From assembly GCF_002135355.1 (NCBI RefSeq), contig NZ_NEGE01000012.1:1-64000 (forward strand): a stretch of 64,000 nt of DNA, read 5' to 3'. The notes under the pieces are model-generated. The model was not told where the DNA came from, did not search any database, and saw only the letters and a program-made list of their open reading frames with translations. Source of the stretch: Acinetobacter sp. ANC 4169. Its GTDB lineage: Bacteria; Pseudomonadota; Gammaproteobacteria; Pseudomonadales; Moraxellaceae. The position numbers were made by a program, and so were the translations under genes. Every line of letters begins with the position of its first letter. The stretch's first letter is position 1. Shown here one piece after another: positions 1-9,176 of the stretch.

Positions 1-276
1 GAGTTCAGCCTACATGAGCATATTGCTCAGTCGTTGAATTTGGATTGGTATTTTGCGGATCCTTATAGTGCTTGGCAGAGGGGAACAAATGAAAATACCA
101 ATGGTTTAATCAGACAATATATTCGAAAAGGAAGTGACTTAAATGACTATACAGATGAATATATTGCAGAAATCACTCAACGTTTAAATCAACGTCCAAG
201 AAAAAGACTCGGATTTAAAAGTCCGAGTCAGGTATTATGCCAACAACATGGTGTTGCACTTCAAATGCTAATCTAA
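1..276 (+). CDS. IS30-family transposase, C-terminal part (cut by window start)
   Basis: The frame is open from base 1 to the stop at 274-276, so the gene begins outside the window. The visible 91 residues are the end of a DDE integrase core: W-Q-R-G-T-N-E-N-T-N-G-L-I-R-Q-Y carries the last catalytic Glu of IS30-type transposases, followed by N-Q-R-P-R-K-R-L-G-F-K-S-P, the family's usual C-terminal signature. The stop codon lies close to the expected right end of the element; the terminal repeat is probably within about 245-280 but cannot be confirmed without the left end. The element sits directly upstream of the SulP gene and may affect its transcription. Family assignment is firm; whether the whole element is intact cannot be seen. 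Confidence 0.9.
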   Translation, partial: EFSLHEHIAQSLNLDWYFADPYSAWQRGTNENTNGLIRQYIRKGSDLNDYTDEYIAEITQRLNQRPRKRLGFKSPSQVLCQQHGVALQMLI

Positions 277-362
277 GTATTGTATAAATCACACATATTT
301 TTAAGTCAAACTATTGTGCATTTTTTATTAAACTTGTTTTAACATACGCATTTTTAAAATTT

Positions 363-1820
363 GTGAAATCAATTAGCGTGATTAGCCTGAAAAAAGAACA
401 ATGGTTTTCCAATATCCGTACCGACGTATTGGCAGGTCTGGTGGTGGGTTTAGCGCTGATTCCCGAGTCCATTGCCTTTTCTGCGATTGCAGGCGTTGAT
501 CCACAAGTCGGTCTATATGCCTCTTTCTGTATCGCGGTGACCATTGCTTTCTTTGGCGGTCGTACAGCGATGATTTCGGCCGCTACCGGTGCCATGGCCT
601 TGCTGATGATTACCTTGGTAAAAGATCATGGGCTGCAATATTTATTGGCCGCCACGATTTTAACCGGGATCATTCAGGTGATTGCTGCTTACTTTAAAGT
701 CGCAAAACTGATGCGCTTTGTCTCGCAGTCGGTGGTCTATGGTTTTTTGAATGCTCTCGCCATTTTGATTTTTGCTGCACAGCTGCCTGAAATCGGCAAG
801 ATGGATAGCTTAGGCTATTTATTTATGGCACTTGGCCTGGGTATCATTTATCTGTTTCCTTATCTGCCCAAAATTGGCAAAGCCATTCCTTCACCTTTAA
901 TCTGTATTGTGGTGTTGAGTGGTTTAGCTGTTTTACTGGGTGCCGACATGCGTAGCGTCAGTGATTTAGGACAGTTCCCCGATACTTTGCCAATTTTCCT
1001 GATTCCAGAAATTCCGCTGAATCTGGAAACTCTTCAGATCATATTCCCTTATTCCATCACTCTTGCCACAGTCGGTTTACTGGAAACCATGATGACTACA
1101 ACGGTGATTAATGAAGTAACTGAAACTGACGCTGACCGTCATCAGGAATGTCGCGGTCAAGGGATTGCCAATATTGTCAGTGGTTTTATGGGCGGTATGG
1201 CGGGTTGTGCCATGATTGGTCAGTCGATTATTAACGTGTCTTCAGGTGCACGTACCCGTCTGTCGACTTTGGTGGCTGGTATATTCTTGCTCTGCCTGGT
1301 CGTTTTCTTAAAAGACTGGCTGGCTTATGTACCGATGGCAGCCTTAGTCGCGATCATGGTCATGGTTTCGTTTACCACTTTCCAATGGGATTCAGTAAAA
1401 CAGTTCCGTCAGCATCCTGCGTCATTTAATGTGGTGATGATTGCTGTAGTAATTGTGGTACTGGCAACCCATAACCTGGCTTTAGGGGTATTGACTGGTG
1501 TGTTGCTGTCTGCACTGTTTATTATCAACAAACTTGAAAGTGAAGTGAAAGTACAATCAAGCCTGCACAATAATCAACGCCATTATGTGATTAGCGGTCA
1601 AATTTTCTTTAGCAGTTCAGAAAAATTCTTCCAGTTTTTTGACTTTCAAGAGCAGATTGATCAAGTCAGCATTAATCTGACGCATGCGCATATTTGGGAT
1701 ATTACTTCGGTGAATATGCTGAATGCTGTGGTACAGAAGTTTGAAGCTAAAGGCATACAAACCACTTTGACCGGGCTGAATGAAGCCAGCAGTACCTTGA
1801 TTGACCGTGTCAGTTCTTAA
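363..1820 (+). CDS. SulP-family inorganic anion transporter with C-terminal STAS domain
   Basis: Inner-membrane anion permease, probably sulfate or bicarbonate; the substrate cannot be told from sequence. The N-terminal half has the SulP signature ([19 protein letters not shown]) followed by about 10-12 hydrophobic segments. The last ~100 residues form a STAS domain with H-I-W-D-I-T-S-V-N and G-L-N-E-A-S motifs. At 485 residues it is a normal length for the short bacterial subclass. The start is uncertain: GTG at 363 has no clear ribosome binding site, and the frame stays open upstream to a stop at 285 without an ATG. Promoter and leader may have been altered by the adjacent IS30 element. A hairpin terminator follows at 1852. 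Confidence 0.9.
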   Translation: MKSISVISLKKEQWFSNIRTDVLAGLVVGLALIPESIAFSAIAGVDPQVGLYASFCIAVTIAFFGGRTAMISAATGAMALLMITLVKDHGLQYLLAATILTGIIQVIAAYFKVAKLMRFVSQSVVYGFLNALAILIFAAQLPEIGKMDSLGYLFMALGLGIIYLFPYLPKIGKAIPSPLICIVVLSGLAVLLGADMRSVSDLGQFPDTLPIFLIPEIPLNLETLQIIFPYSITLATVGLLETMMTTTVINEVTETDADRHQECRGQGIANIVSGFMGGMAGCAMIGQSIINVSSGARTRLSTLVAGIFLLCLVVFLKDWLAYVPMAALVAIMVMVSFTTFQWDSVKQFRQHPASFNVVMIAVVIVVLATHNLALGVLTGVLLSALFIINKLESEVKVQSSLHNNQRHYVISGQIFFSSSEKFFQFFDFQEQIDQVSINLTHAHIWDITSVNMLNAVVQKFEAKGIQTTLTGLNEASSTLIDRVSS

Positions 1821-1851
1821 GTTATAAATTTGAACTGGACCTGAGAAATAA

Positions 1852-1879
1852 AGTAGCCCATTGAGGCTGCTTTTATTTT
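1852..1879 (+). terminator. Rho-independent terminator after the SulP gene
   Basis: Stem AGTAGCC / GGCTGCT (one G-T pair) with a six-base loop, followed by a T-rich tract. Confidence 0.7.
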
Positions 1880-2051
1880 GAATTTTAAGTACTTAAATAA
1901 AATATCTGGCTTGATAAAGTCATATTGTTAAAGATAAATCTGTTATATTGACTACTAAAATAGACAGCAATTTAAAAGCGCTTTGGCGTTTTGATATCCA
2001 TGTATGCCTTTCTTTTAGGAAATACGTGATTTTTAATGGGGAAACTCTGAA

Positions 2052-3980
2052 ATGCAATGCATCTTCAGCCGAAATACATTCAATGTATTCTATTCAACAC
2101 TGCTGACATTATGTACAGCAATGCTGATCTGTATCTGGCCTTTCAGTTCCTTATATGCATCACCAACACTTTCCACGACGCCCGAAGCTTGCCAGCCACA
2201 AATCCAGCACATTGCAGCAGCGAAAGGCAATCCACAACAAGAGACCGTACGCCCTACAACGGGATGGGTTGATCTTGAAAAACTGCCTGATCAATGGGTT
2301 CAGCGCTGGCCAAATTTTCAGGGCCCGGTTTGGTATCAAATTCGATGGCATTATCACTGTACAGAAAAACAACCTGTCTCTTTAACCATTGAAGGCATTA
2401 CACAAAGTGGAAAAGTCTATGTAAATGATGATTTGCTTTGGCAAGATATCGCTTTAAAAGAGCCCATGTCTCGTAATCAGTTTCAACCCCATCTATGGAA
2501 CATCCCGCAATCCAGTCTTCACCAAGGTGATAATACGCTCTGGATTCAAGTGTATGGCGGACCGATTCAAAAATCAGGTTTGGGGCGCATTAAAATTGGC
2601 CTCCATCCTGAAATCAACGCAATCTATTCATCTTGGATATTAGAAAAAAGAACGCTCCCCTTGTTCAATATTATGATTAACAGCGTGATCGGGCTGTTTT
2701 GTTTATTAGTGTGGTTGTTCACCCATAAAGAAAATGCTTTTAAATGGTTTGCAATCGTTTCATTCGCTTGGGTTGCCTATTGTGCAGCACTTCTCTACTC
2801 TGCTCCAGTTCCATGGCTGAACACGATTCAACTTGAGAAAATCCACCATATTATTTTTTGCTTTTATGTCACTGTGGGTTGTGTAGCTGCCTGGAGATTT
2901 GCACAGTTTCGCTTTAAACGTTTAGAAAAAGCCCTATTCATATTTAGTTTTCTTGCCATGATCTGTATTGGCTTTAGTCCCACAGCTTATGCAGCCGTGG
3001 TCATTAAGATTTTCTTTAGCCTTGCAGTCCTTATTTTCATGGCGAAATGTTTGACCTATTCTGTACTCGCTTACAAATCGAAGCTTAAAGAAACCTATTT
3101 TCTTGCATTAACCTATCTGGTGTTTTTCCCCATCGCCATTCATGATGCCTTATTTATTATTAATATGGATGGGCGTCCATTATCGCCCTACACTGCACCA
3201 TTTTCATCAATCACCGTTGGCATTATTCTGGCGTTACGTCTAGCCAGACATTCGAAAAAAATTGAACGCTTTAATAAAACCCTTGCAGACAATATTATCC
3301 AGACAAAACAAGAGCTGACTCAATCGCTAAACCAGCAACATCACCTGGCTTTAGAGAATGCCCGCCTTCAGGAACGGATTCATTTATCCCATGATTTACA
3401 TGATGGACTGGGTGGTTCAATTGTCCGTTCCATATTGCTTTTGGAACGGAACGACAAGGTTGAGAAGCCACAGATTATGTCGATGTTAAAATTACTACGT
3501 AATGATCTACGTCAAGTCATTGATTCAGGTTCCAGTATTGGGACAAATGCGCCTGAAACACCGGTTGAATGGGGCGCTCCGATTCGTCATCGTTTTGTGC
3601 AATTGTTTGAAGAACTGGATATTCAATCCAGATGGACTTTTGAAAACCAGTGGCAAACAATGCCATTGGCCAAACAATGTCTGACCCTAACCCGTGTAGC
3701 AGAAGAAGCACTGACCAATATTCTCAAGCACAGTCAGGCTACAGAAGTCATGGTTTCTTTATCTGAGTCCGATCATAAACTGATATTACAAATTCAGGAT
3801 AATGGCATCGGCTTTGACCCGGCAACGGTTGAGCAAGGCCTGCATGTTGGCCTGCATAGTATGTGTACCCGAATTTCCCGTATTGGCGGTGAATTTAAAA
3901 TTGATTCGGAACCTGGTCACACAACCATTCAGGCGATTCTCCCCTTAACGGAAAGCAAGCAGATGACAGCCATGGATTAG
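2052..3980 (+). CDS. Orphan membrane sensor histidine kinase (HisKA_3/NarX type, DISM-like sensor)
   Basis: Predicted inner-membrane two-component kinase of 642 residues. Residues ~10-36 are a signal or first membrane segment. Residues ~40-195 form an exported beta-sandwich (motifs like G-K-V-Y-V-N-D-D-L-L-W-Q-D) resembling carbohydrate-binding-like 7TMR-DISM sensor regions. Residues ~205-400 hold about seven hydrophobic segments. A coiled linker leads to the HisKA_3 motif H-D-L-H-D-G-L-G-G with probable phospho-His450. The HATPase domain has an N-box (E-E-A-L-T-N-I-L-K-H-S, near 551) and a G-box (D-N-G-I-G-F-D, near 583). No response regulator gene is adjacent, so partner and stimulus are unknown. 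It lies between an intact SulP gene and a decayed STAS fragment, suggesting a later insertion or rearrangement. Confidence 0.85.
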   Translation: MQCIFSRNTFNVFYSTLLTLCTAMLICIWPFSSLYASPTLSTTPEACQPQIQHIAAAKGNPQQETVRPTTGWVDLEKLPDQWVQRWPNFQGPVWYQIRWHYHCTEKQPVSLTIEGITQSGKVYVNDDLLWQDIALKEPMSRNQFQPHLWNIPQSSLHQGDNTLWIQVYGGPIQKSGLGRIKIGLHPEINAIYSSWILEKRTLPLFNIMINSVIGLFCLLVWLFTHKENAFKWFAIVSFAWVAYCAALLYSAPVPWLNTIQLEKIHHIIFCFYVTVGCVAAWRFAQFRFKRLEKALFIFSFLAMICIGFSPTAYAAVVIKIFFSLAVLIFMAKCLTYSVLAYKSKLKETYFLALTYLVFFPIAIHDALFIINMDGRPLSPYTAPFSSITVGIILALRLARHSKKIERFNKTLADNIIQTKQELTQSLNQQHHLALENARLQERIHLSHDLHDGLGGSIVRSILLLERNDKVEKPQIMSMLKLLRNDLRQVIDSGSSIGTNAPETPVEWGAPIRHRFVQLFEELDIQSRWTFENQWQTMPLAKQCLTLTRVAEEALTNILKHSQATEVMVSLSESDHKLILQIQDNGIGFDPATVEQGLHVGLHSMCTRISRIGGEFKIDSEPGHTTIQAILPLTESKQMTAMD

Positions 3981-4029
3981 CGCATGCTGACTGCATGAAT
4001 CAATGCATTATTACCGTGTGTCGGCTCTG

Positions 4030-4206
4030 ATTTTCTTTAGCAGTTCAGATAAATCCAGTTTTTGATTTTCAACAAAACCTGTCAAAAGTTGTGATTGATC
4101 TGTGGGATATCTATATATGGGCTATGAACCATGGGGGTACAGCAATTTTAAAGCTCAGCATATTGAAGTTGTCAGTTTAAATGAAGCAAGCCAGACTTAT
4201 TGATTG
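4030..4206 (+). pseudogene. Decayed C-terminal STAS-domain fragment of a second SulP transporter
   Basis: No ORF survives, but joining frames across stops and shifts gives pieces such as F-F-S-S-S-D-K, V-I-D-L-W-D-I-Y-I-W, F-K-A-Q-H-I-E-V-V and S-L-N-E-A-S-Q-T, in the order found at the end of SulP proteins. The first 20 bases (4030-4049) are identical to 1602-1621 of the intact SulP gene; identity then falls off. The residues differ from the intact copy (for example H-I-E-V-V against G-I-Q-T-T), so this looks like the tail of a diverged paralogue rather than a fresh duplication. This relic fills most of the 337-base gap between the kinase and the EamA gene. Confidence 0.75.
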
Positions 4207-4317
4207 CTATAATCCGCTGTAACTTTAAATTAAAATAAGCATGAGATCATCGCTGCTATCGTTTCTATATCTCTCTTACGATAGTCACCTAAAACTAAAA
4301 AAATCATAGGCAGCCAT

Positions 4318-4746
4318 ATGAATACGAATCACTGGTTGATGTGGGCGATATTATCGGCTTGCTTCGCAGCCTTAACCGCTATTTTTGCTAAAGTCGGTTT
4401 GCGCCAGGTAGATTCTGACCTCGCCACACTCATTCGTACCGTGATTATTGTCTTGGTATTAAGTTTAATGGTGTGGGGATTAGGCAAATGGCAAAACCCC
4501 TTATTGCTTTCAGGCAAGACCTGGTTGTTTTTAACTTTATCTGCCTTAGCGACCGGTGCTTCATGGTTGTGTTATTTTCGGGCCCTGCAGCTTGGTCAAG
4601 CATCTCAGGTTGCACCGATTGATAAGTTAAGCGTGGTTCTCGTGACGGTATTTGCTGTTATTTTTTTAGGTGAGCGGCCAAGTGTGCAGGAATATCTGGG
4701 TATTGTCCTGATTGCTGTTGGCGTACTCACCATTGCCTTAAAATAA
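4318..4746 (+). CDS. Half-size EamA/DMT-family transporter
   Basis: A 142-residue inner-membrane protein with about five hydrophobic helices and one EamA repeat, ending in the family signature P-I-D-K-L-S-V-V-L-V then G-E-R-P-S-V-Q-E-Y-L-G-I-V-L-I. Most drug/metabolite transporters have two such repeats (~300 residues); single-repeat versions are a known subclass that works as dimers. The start ATG at 4318 follows an AGG-type ribosome binding site. It stands alone, with no terminator visible downstream before the trmB promoter. The substrate cannot be predicted. Confidence 0.85.
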   Translation: MNTNHWLMWAILSACFAALTAIFAKVGLRQVDSDLATLIRTVIIVLVLSLMVWGLGKWQNPLLLSGKTWLFLTLSALATGASWLCYFRALQLGQASQVAPIDKLSVVLVTVFAVIFLGERPSVQEYLGIVLIAVGVLTIALK

Positions 4747-4918
4747 GATATTTTCTGACCCGCATCGCTTCCATATTTTCCAAGTCAATATTTTACAAAA
4801 CACTCCTTACTCTTAATTTAGTCAAATTATCCTTACACATTCGTACTTCTTAGAATAAATAAGAGCGCAACCACCATATGAAACTGCTGTCTCTGTTGCA
4901 TCTTAAAAATGAAAAAGT

Positions 4919-4946
4919 TTGACTTGTCAGGCTCAGGACTTAAAAT
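4919..4946 (+). promoter_or_regulatory. Putative sigma-70 promoter for trmB
   Basis: TTGACT (4919-4924), a 16-base spacer and TAAAAT (4941-4946), about 35 bases ahead of the trmB ATG. Confidence 0.6.
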
Positions 4947-4979
4947 ACCGCATTCGAATTTTTTACATTTGCCAAAGTT

Positions 4980-5696
4980 ATGTCGAACGATCAATTAGAC
5001 CAGCAAGTCGTCGAGCTGGACAACTTGAATGAACATCGCGAAATTGTCACTTTTATGCGTCGTTCATCTCCGCTGAATACCTCTCAACGTACTGCGCTTG
5101 AACAATATGGTCACCTAATTTTGGAATATCCTGTTGGTGATTTACGTCAGCAGTTTGAACATCCGGAACGCCCGCTTACCGTTGAAATTGGTTTTGGTAT
5201 GGGTCGCTCTCTGGTACTCATGGCCAAAGCCAACCCCGAGCGTAACTATGTCGGTATTGAAGTACACGTACCCGGTATTGCGCAATGTGTGTATGAAGCC
5301 GGCATGGCAGGTCTAACCAACTTACGCTTGCTTGATGCTGATGCTATTCAGGTACTTCGCGAAATGCCAGATAACAGCATTAATGCCGTCCAGCTGTATT
5401 TCCCTGATCCTTGGCAAAAGAAACGTCATTTCAAACGCCGTTTTGTGTCACACGACCGTATGCCACTGGTAGAACAGAAACTGGAAATGGGCGGTACTTT
5501 CCACTCGGCGACCGATTGGGAACCGTATGCTGAATGGATGCTCGACGTTTTAGATAACCGTCCAAATCTTGAAAATATGGCAGGCAAAGGCAACAGCTAC
5601 CCTCGCCCGGACTGGCGTCCGCAAACCAAATTCGAACGTCGTGGCTTAGAGGAAGGTCATAAAATTAATGACTTCCTGTTTAAGAAAATTTCTTAA
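4980..5696 (+). CDS. trmB: tRNA (guanine-46-N7)-methyltransferase
   Basis: Uses S-adenosylmethionine to make m7G at position 46 in the variable loop of tRNAs; cytosolic. The 238-residue protein has the SAM-binding motif V-E-I-G-F-G-M-G-R-S (about residues 69-78), then N-Y-V-G-I-E-V-H and the TrmB signature Y-F-P-D-P-W-Q-K-K-R-H-F-K-R-R, which holds the catalytic Asp. The C-terminal T-K-F-E-R-R-G motif is also present. Length is normal. It is a single-gene unit with a promoter at 4919 and a shared terminator at 5711. Confidence 0.97.
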   Translation: MSNDQLDQQVVELDNLNEHREIVTFMRRSSPLNTSQRTALEQYGHLILEYPVGDLRQQFEHPERPLTVEIGFGMGRSLVLMAKANPERNYVGIEVHVPGIAQCVYEAGMAGLTNLRLLDADAIQVLREMPDNSINAVQLYFPDPWQKKRHFKRRFVSHDRMPLVEQKLEMGGTFHSATDWEPYAEWMLDVLDNRPNLENMAGKGNSYPRPDWRPQTKFERRGLEEGHKINDFLFKKIS

Positions 5697-5710
5697 TCCA
5701 GACCTTCATA

Positions 5711-5740
5711 AAAAAGCGCTGACATGATCAGCGCTTTTTT
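5711..5740. terminator. Bidirectional terminator between trmB and the small broken gene
   Basis: Stem AAAAAGCGCTGA / TCAGCGCTTTTTT with a five-base loop. It has T tracts in both directions and sits directly after the stop codons of two converging genes. Confidence 0.9.
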
Positions 5741-5864
5741 ATAAGAAAAATTTAGCTTTAAACCAAAAAATGACTGCCAGAACTGTGCCTATAATCGAGC
5801 TTAAAAAGAAAAAAATTCCTTCATCTTTATACTATTGATATCCTTCTGGCTTTTTCTTGCGCAT
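5739..5864 (-). pseudogene. Small single-helix membrane protein gene interrupted by an in-frame TAG
   Basis: Read on the minus strand from ATG 5864, this frame gives M-R-K-K-K-P-E-G-Y-Q, a TAG at 5832-5834, then Y-K-D-E-G-I-F-F-F-L-S-S-I-I-G-T and a further 14 residues ending at TAA (5739). Without the TAG it would be a 41-residue peptide with a basic N-terminus and one membrane helix. Support for a real gene: an AAGG ribosome binding site 8 bases before the ATG, a position 17 bases behind the aldehyde dehydrogenase stop, and a strong terminator immediately after its own stop. No recognised family. It may be a recent null allele, a sequencing error or (less likely) a suppressed stop. Confidence 0.5.
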
Positions 5865-5881
5865 AATCTTGGCCTTAAGTC

Positions 5882-7342
5882 TTAACGCAAGAAAAAGCGA
5901 TAAATCAGTTTAAGAATGGCACTTCCATAAGGTGGATAAATCAATTTCATCAAGCTGAATTTAGGCCGAACAAAAACTGACTTGGCATGACTAAATGTCT
6001 TAAAGCCTTCATGACCGTGATAATGCCCCATGCCTGAAGCACCAATGCCGCCAAACGGCATATCTTCCATTCCGGCGGTCATGAGGGTTTCATTCAAACA
6101 GACACCGCCACTATGGGTTTCATGCAGCACTTTTTGCTGTTCAGCCTTGTTATAGCCAAAGTAATACAAAGCCAAAGGACGCTCACGTGCATTGATATAC
6201 TCAATCGCTTCATCCATTTGCTCATAGCAGACTATCGGCAAAATAGGTCCAAAGATTTCATTCTTCATCAATTGCATATTGTCATTTACATCTGTAACGA
6301 TTGCATGTGGCATGCGTCTGCCATCTGCTTCCGGCTCAATCTGGATCAGCTGTGCGCCTTTCTGCTGTGCATCCAGTAAATAATGCTGTAAACGCGCGAA
6401 CTGACGCTCATTGACGATGGCGGTGTAATCTGGATTGGCATGAATGCTGTCCGGATAAAACTGCTGAATCACGTCAAAATAGGCTTTGATGAATTCATCC
6501 TGCTGACTGCGATGCACCAAGGCATAATCCGGCGCCACACAGGTTTGACCTGCATTCATGGTTTTGCCAAAAGCAATACGGCGCGCGCTTTCTTTCAAGT
6601 CTGCATCCTGAGCCACAATGGCTGGAGATTTGCCGCCCAGCTCCAGTGTGACCGGGGTCAAATGTTCAGCTGCCGCATGCAGTACATGTGATGCAATTGA
6701 AGTTGCACCGGTAAACAGCAAGTGATCGAATGGCAGTTGGGTGAACTCTTGTGCGATTTGTGCATCGCCTGTAATGACATTGACATGACTTTGGGCAAAA
6801 TTTTCTGCAATCAGCTTTTTAAACAGTTCAGAAAATGCAGGCGTATATTCGCTCATTTTCAGCATCACGTTATTGCCTGCTGCCAAGGCCTGTGCCAATG
6901 GCCCGATTGCCAAAAACAAAGGATAGTTCCAAGGCACAATCACGCCGATAACCCCTAAAGGCTGATACATGACATAGCCACTGGCGGGCTGGAACAGAAT
7001 GCCAACTTCACGCTTGCTCGGCTTCATCCATTTTCTTAAATGCTTCAGACTGTGCTTGATCCCATTCAAGCTGGTCATCACTTCAAACAGACGGGTTTCA
7101 TCGGCACTGCGGTTAGAAAAATCATGACTGATGGCTTCAGCAATTTCATCCTGATGCTGTGCGACCATTTGATACAGGGTTTGCAAATGCTGTTTGCGCT
7201 GCTCAAAACCAGGATAAGTCTGTGCTTTAAATGCCTGCTTCTGCAGTTCAAAGACCTGCTGCAACTGCCCCTCTGCTGTGTCAGAATCGCCTACTCCAGG
7301 CTCATCGAGGTTTTCAAAAAGCTGATGCTGTTCCATAGCCAT
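5882..7342 (-). CDS. Aldehyde dehydrogenase, coniferyl-aldehyde dehydrogenase type
   Basis: NAD(P)-dependent oxidation of an aldehyde to its acid; cytosolic, 486 residues. Visible motifs: V-I-V-P-W-N-Y-P (cofactor site), V-T-L-E-L-G-G-K-S-P with the general-base Glu, and A-G-Q-T-C-V-A-P-D with the catalytic Cys. F-G-G-I-G-A-S-G-M-G-H-Y-H-G follows near the C-terminus. The overall sequence, especially the K-H-L-R-K-W-M-K-P region, matches the group annotated as coniferyl aldehyde dehydrogenases, which also covers long-chain aldehydes. The start has an AGGAAAAAAG site upstream. It is 75 bases downstream of a GMC alcohol dehydrogenase, so the pair probably carries out alcohol to aldehyde to acid. 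The real substrate is unknown. Confidence 0.88.
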   Translation of the reverse strand: MAMEQHQLFENLDEPGVGDSDTAEGQLQQVFELQKQAFKAQTYPGFEQRKQHLQTLYQMVAQHQDEIAEAISHDFSNRSADETRLFEVMTSLNGIKHSLKHLRKWMKPSKREVGILFQPASGYVMYQPLGVIGVIVPWNYPLFLAIGPLAQALAAGNNVMLKMSEYTPAFSELFKKLIAENFAQSHVNVITGDAQIAQEFTQLPFDHLLFTGATSIASHVLHAAAEHLTPVTLELGGKSPAIVAQDADLKESARRIAFGKTMNAGQTCVAPDYALVHRSQQDEFIKAYFDVIQQFYPDSIHANPDYTAIVNERQFARLQHYLLDAQQKGAQLIQIEPEADGRRMPHAIVTDVNDNMQLMKNEIFGPILPIVCYEQMDEAIEYINARERPLALYYFGYNKAEQQKVLHETHSGGVCLNETLMTAGMEDMPFGGIGASGMGHYHGHEGFKTFSHAKSVFVRPKFSLMKLIYPPYGSAILKLIYRFFLR

Positions 7343-7417
7343 AATCTTTTTTCCTATTTTTCTTGTTTTACAACATAGATGAAACTTAAGTTGATGTCAG
7401 TACAATTTCTTGTCTAT

Positions 7418-9031
7418 TCAAGCCACATACTGCGTAAACGCACTTTGACGGATCAAATCGGCCGCTTTTTCCGCAATCATGATCACCGGCGCATTGGTAT
7501 TGCCATTCACCACAGTCGGCATAATTGAGGCATCCACCACGCGTAAATTCTGTATGCCGTAAACCCGTAATTGCGGGTCAACCACAGCCATGTCATCTAC
7601 ACCCATCTTACAACTGCCGACCGGATGATAAACCGTGTCTGTTCGCTCACGCAGAATCTGGCGAATATCATCATCGGTTTTGACATACTCGGTAAACAGG
7701 TCACGTTTATAAATTTCAGATAATGAAGGCGAATGCATCAGTTTTCGCGTGAGCTTAAAGCCTTGCACCAGGTCTTCTAAATCCTGTTCATCTGCCAAAA
7801 AGTTAGGATCAATTTTTAATGGATCGGAAATCTTGTTGCCACTCAGCTGAACCGAACCGCGACTACGCGGATTCAGCAGGCAAACGTGACAGGAAACCCC
7901 ATGGCTGGCATGAAATTTACGGGCATGATCATCGACCAGCGCCACCACAAAATGCAGCTGCAAGTTTGGAATAGAGAGTGATGGATCACTTTTTAAAAAA
8001 CCGCCACATTCGGCAAAGTTTGAAGCAATCATGCCACGGCGTTCCTTTCGGTAACGCCCCACCTGCTTGAACATATCCAGCGAGCCTGGGATGGATATGC
8101 CGAAAGTCCCCTGAATATCCTTAACACTATAGCCAAAAATAAAGTCGGGATGATCATGAAAATTTTTACCTACACCCGGTAAATGATGCTGCACCTCAAT
8201 CTTATGGGCTGCCAGCTCAGCCTGATCACCAATGCCAGATAACATCAAAATTTGCGGTGACTGGATTGCGCCAGCGCTAAGCAATACTTCTTTGCGGGCG
8301 CGCAGCTGTTTGATTTGCCCGGCATGCTGCACTTCTACGCCTATAGCCGTTTTCTGTTCAATCAGTATTTTCTGCGTCAGCGCCTGGGTCAAAATTATCA
8401 GGTTAGGACGCTGCAAATGCGGATATAAATAGGCACGGGCAGCGCTGCAACGCTCTCCATTGACATGGGTGACCTGATAAACGCCTAGTCCTTCCTGTTC
8501 CGCACCATTAAAGTCATCCAGTATTTTGTAGCCTTGTTCCTTCGCAGCTGCAATATAGCGCTGATGCAGCGGATTGTCGGTGCGTACATCGGAAACTGAA
8601 AGCGGCCCTGAATTGCCATGATATTCATTCTGCAGGCGTTCGTTATTTTCGGATTTAATAAAGTAAGGCAATATCTCTTGATAAGACCATCCTGTATTGC
8701 CTAAAGAGGCCCAATGATCATAGTCTGCCTGATTACCACGTATATAAATCATGGCATTGATGTTGGAAGATCCCCCCAGACCTTTGCCGCGTGGCTGATA
8801 TCCTTTGCGTCCATTCAGTCCTGCCTGCGGTACGGTTTCAAAAGCCCAGTTATTAATTTTGCTCGGTAAACTGACTACAGCTGCGGCAGGGATATTCACG
8901 GTCCAATTTTCCCCATTACCGCCAGCTTCCAAAAGACATACTGAAATGTTTGGATCTTCAGTTAAACGGCTTGCCAAAACACTACCGGCACTGCCCCCGC
9001 CAATGATGATGTAATCAAATTCCTGCTGCAT
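7418..9031 (-). CDS. GMC-family FAD-dependent alcohol/choline dehydrogenase
   Basis: FAD enzyme of the glucose-methanol-choline family, 537 residues. The N-terminal dinucleotide fold is I-I-I-G-G-G-S-A-G-S-V-L-A-S-R-L; the GMC signatures G-L-G-G-S-S-N-I-N-A-M and G-A-I-Q-S-P-Q-I-L-M-L-S-G-I-G follow. The C-terminal H-P-V-G-S-C-K-M-G and N-G-N-T-N-A-P motifs hold the active-site His and Asn. It resembles AlkJ/BetA-type enzymes; without betB, betI or a choline transporter nearby, an alcohol substrate is more likely than choline. It is probably cotranscribed with the aldehyde dehydrogenase downstream. Ribosome binding site AAGGAAC precedes the ATG. Confidence 0.9.
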   Translation of the reverse strand: MQQEFDYIIIGGGSAGSVLASRLTEDPNISVCLLEAGGNGENWTVNIPAAAVVSLPSKINNWAFETVPQAGLNGRKGYQPRGKGLGGSSNINAMIYIRGNQADYDHWASLGNTGWSYQEILPYFIKSENNERLQNEYHGNSGPLSVSDVRTDNPLHQRYIAAAKEQGYKILDDFNGAEQEGLGVYQVTHVNGERCSAARAYLYPHLQRPNLIILTQALTQKILIEQKTAIGVEVQHAGQIKQLRARKEVLLSAGAIQSPQILMLSGIGDQAELAAHKIEVQHHLPGVGKNFHDHPDFIFGYSVKDIQGTFGISIPGSLDMFKQVGRYRKERRGMIASNFAECGGFLKSDPSLSIPNLQLHFVVALVDDHARKFHASHGVSCHVCLLNPRSRGSVQLSGNKISDPLKIDPNFLADEQDLEDLVQGFKLTRKLMHSPSLSEIYKRDLFTEYVKTDDDIRQILRERTDTVYHPVGSCKMGVDDMAVVDPQLRVYGIQNLRVVDASIMPTVVNGNTNAPVIMIAEKAADLIRQSAFTQYVA

Positions 9032-9176
9032 CTTTCTTGTTCCTTAACATTATTTTTATTGGTTAATTTTTAATGTCTTTTAATAACATAGAACGCAGTA
9101 CAACAGCATTGGCTTTTCTACAAATGATATAAATATCTGGATGTACGGTAATTCAATCACCCTAACTACCCGCTTT

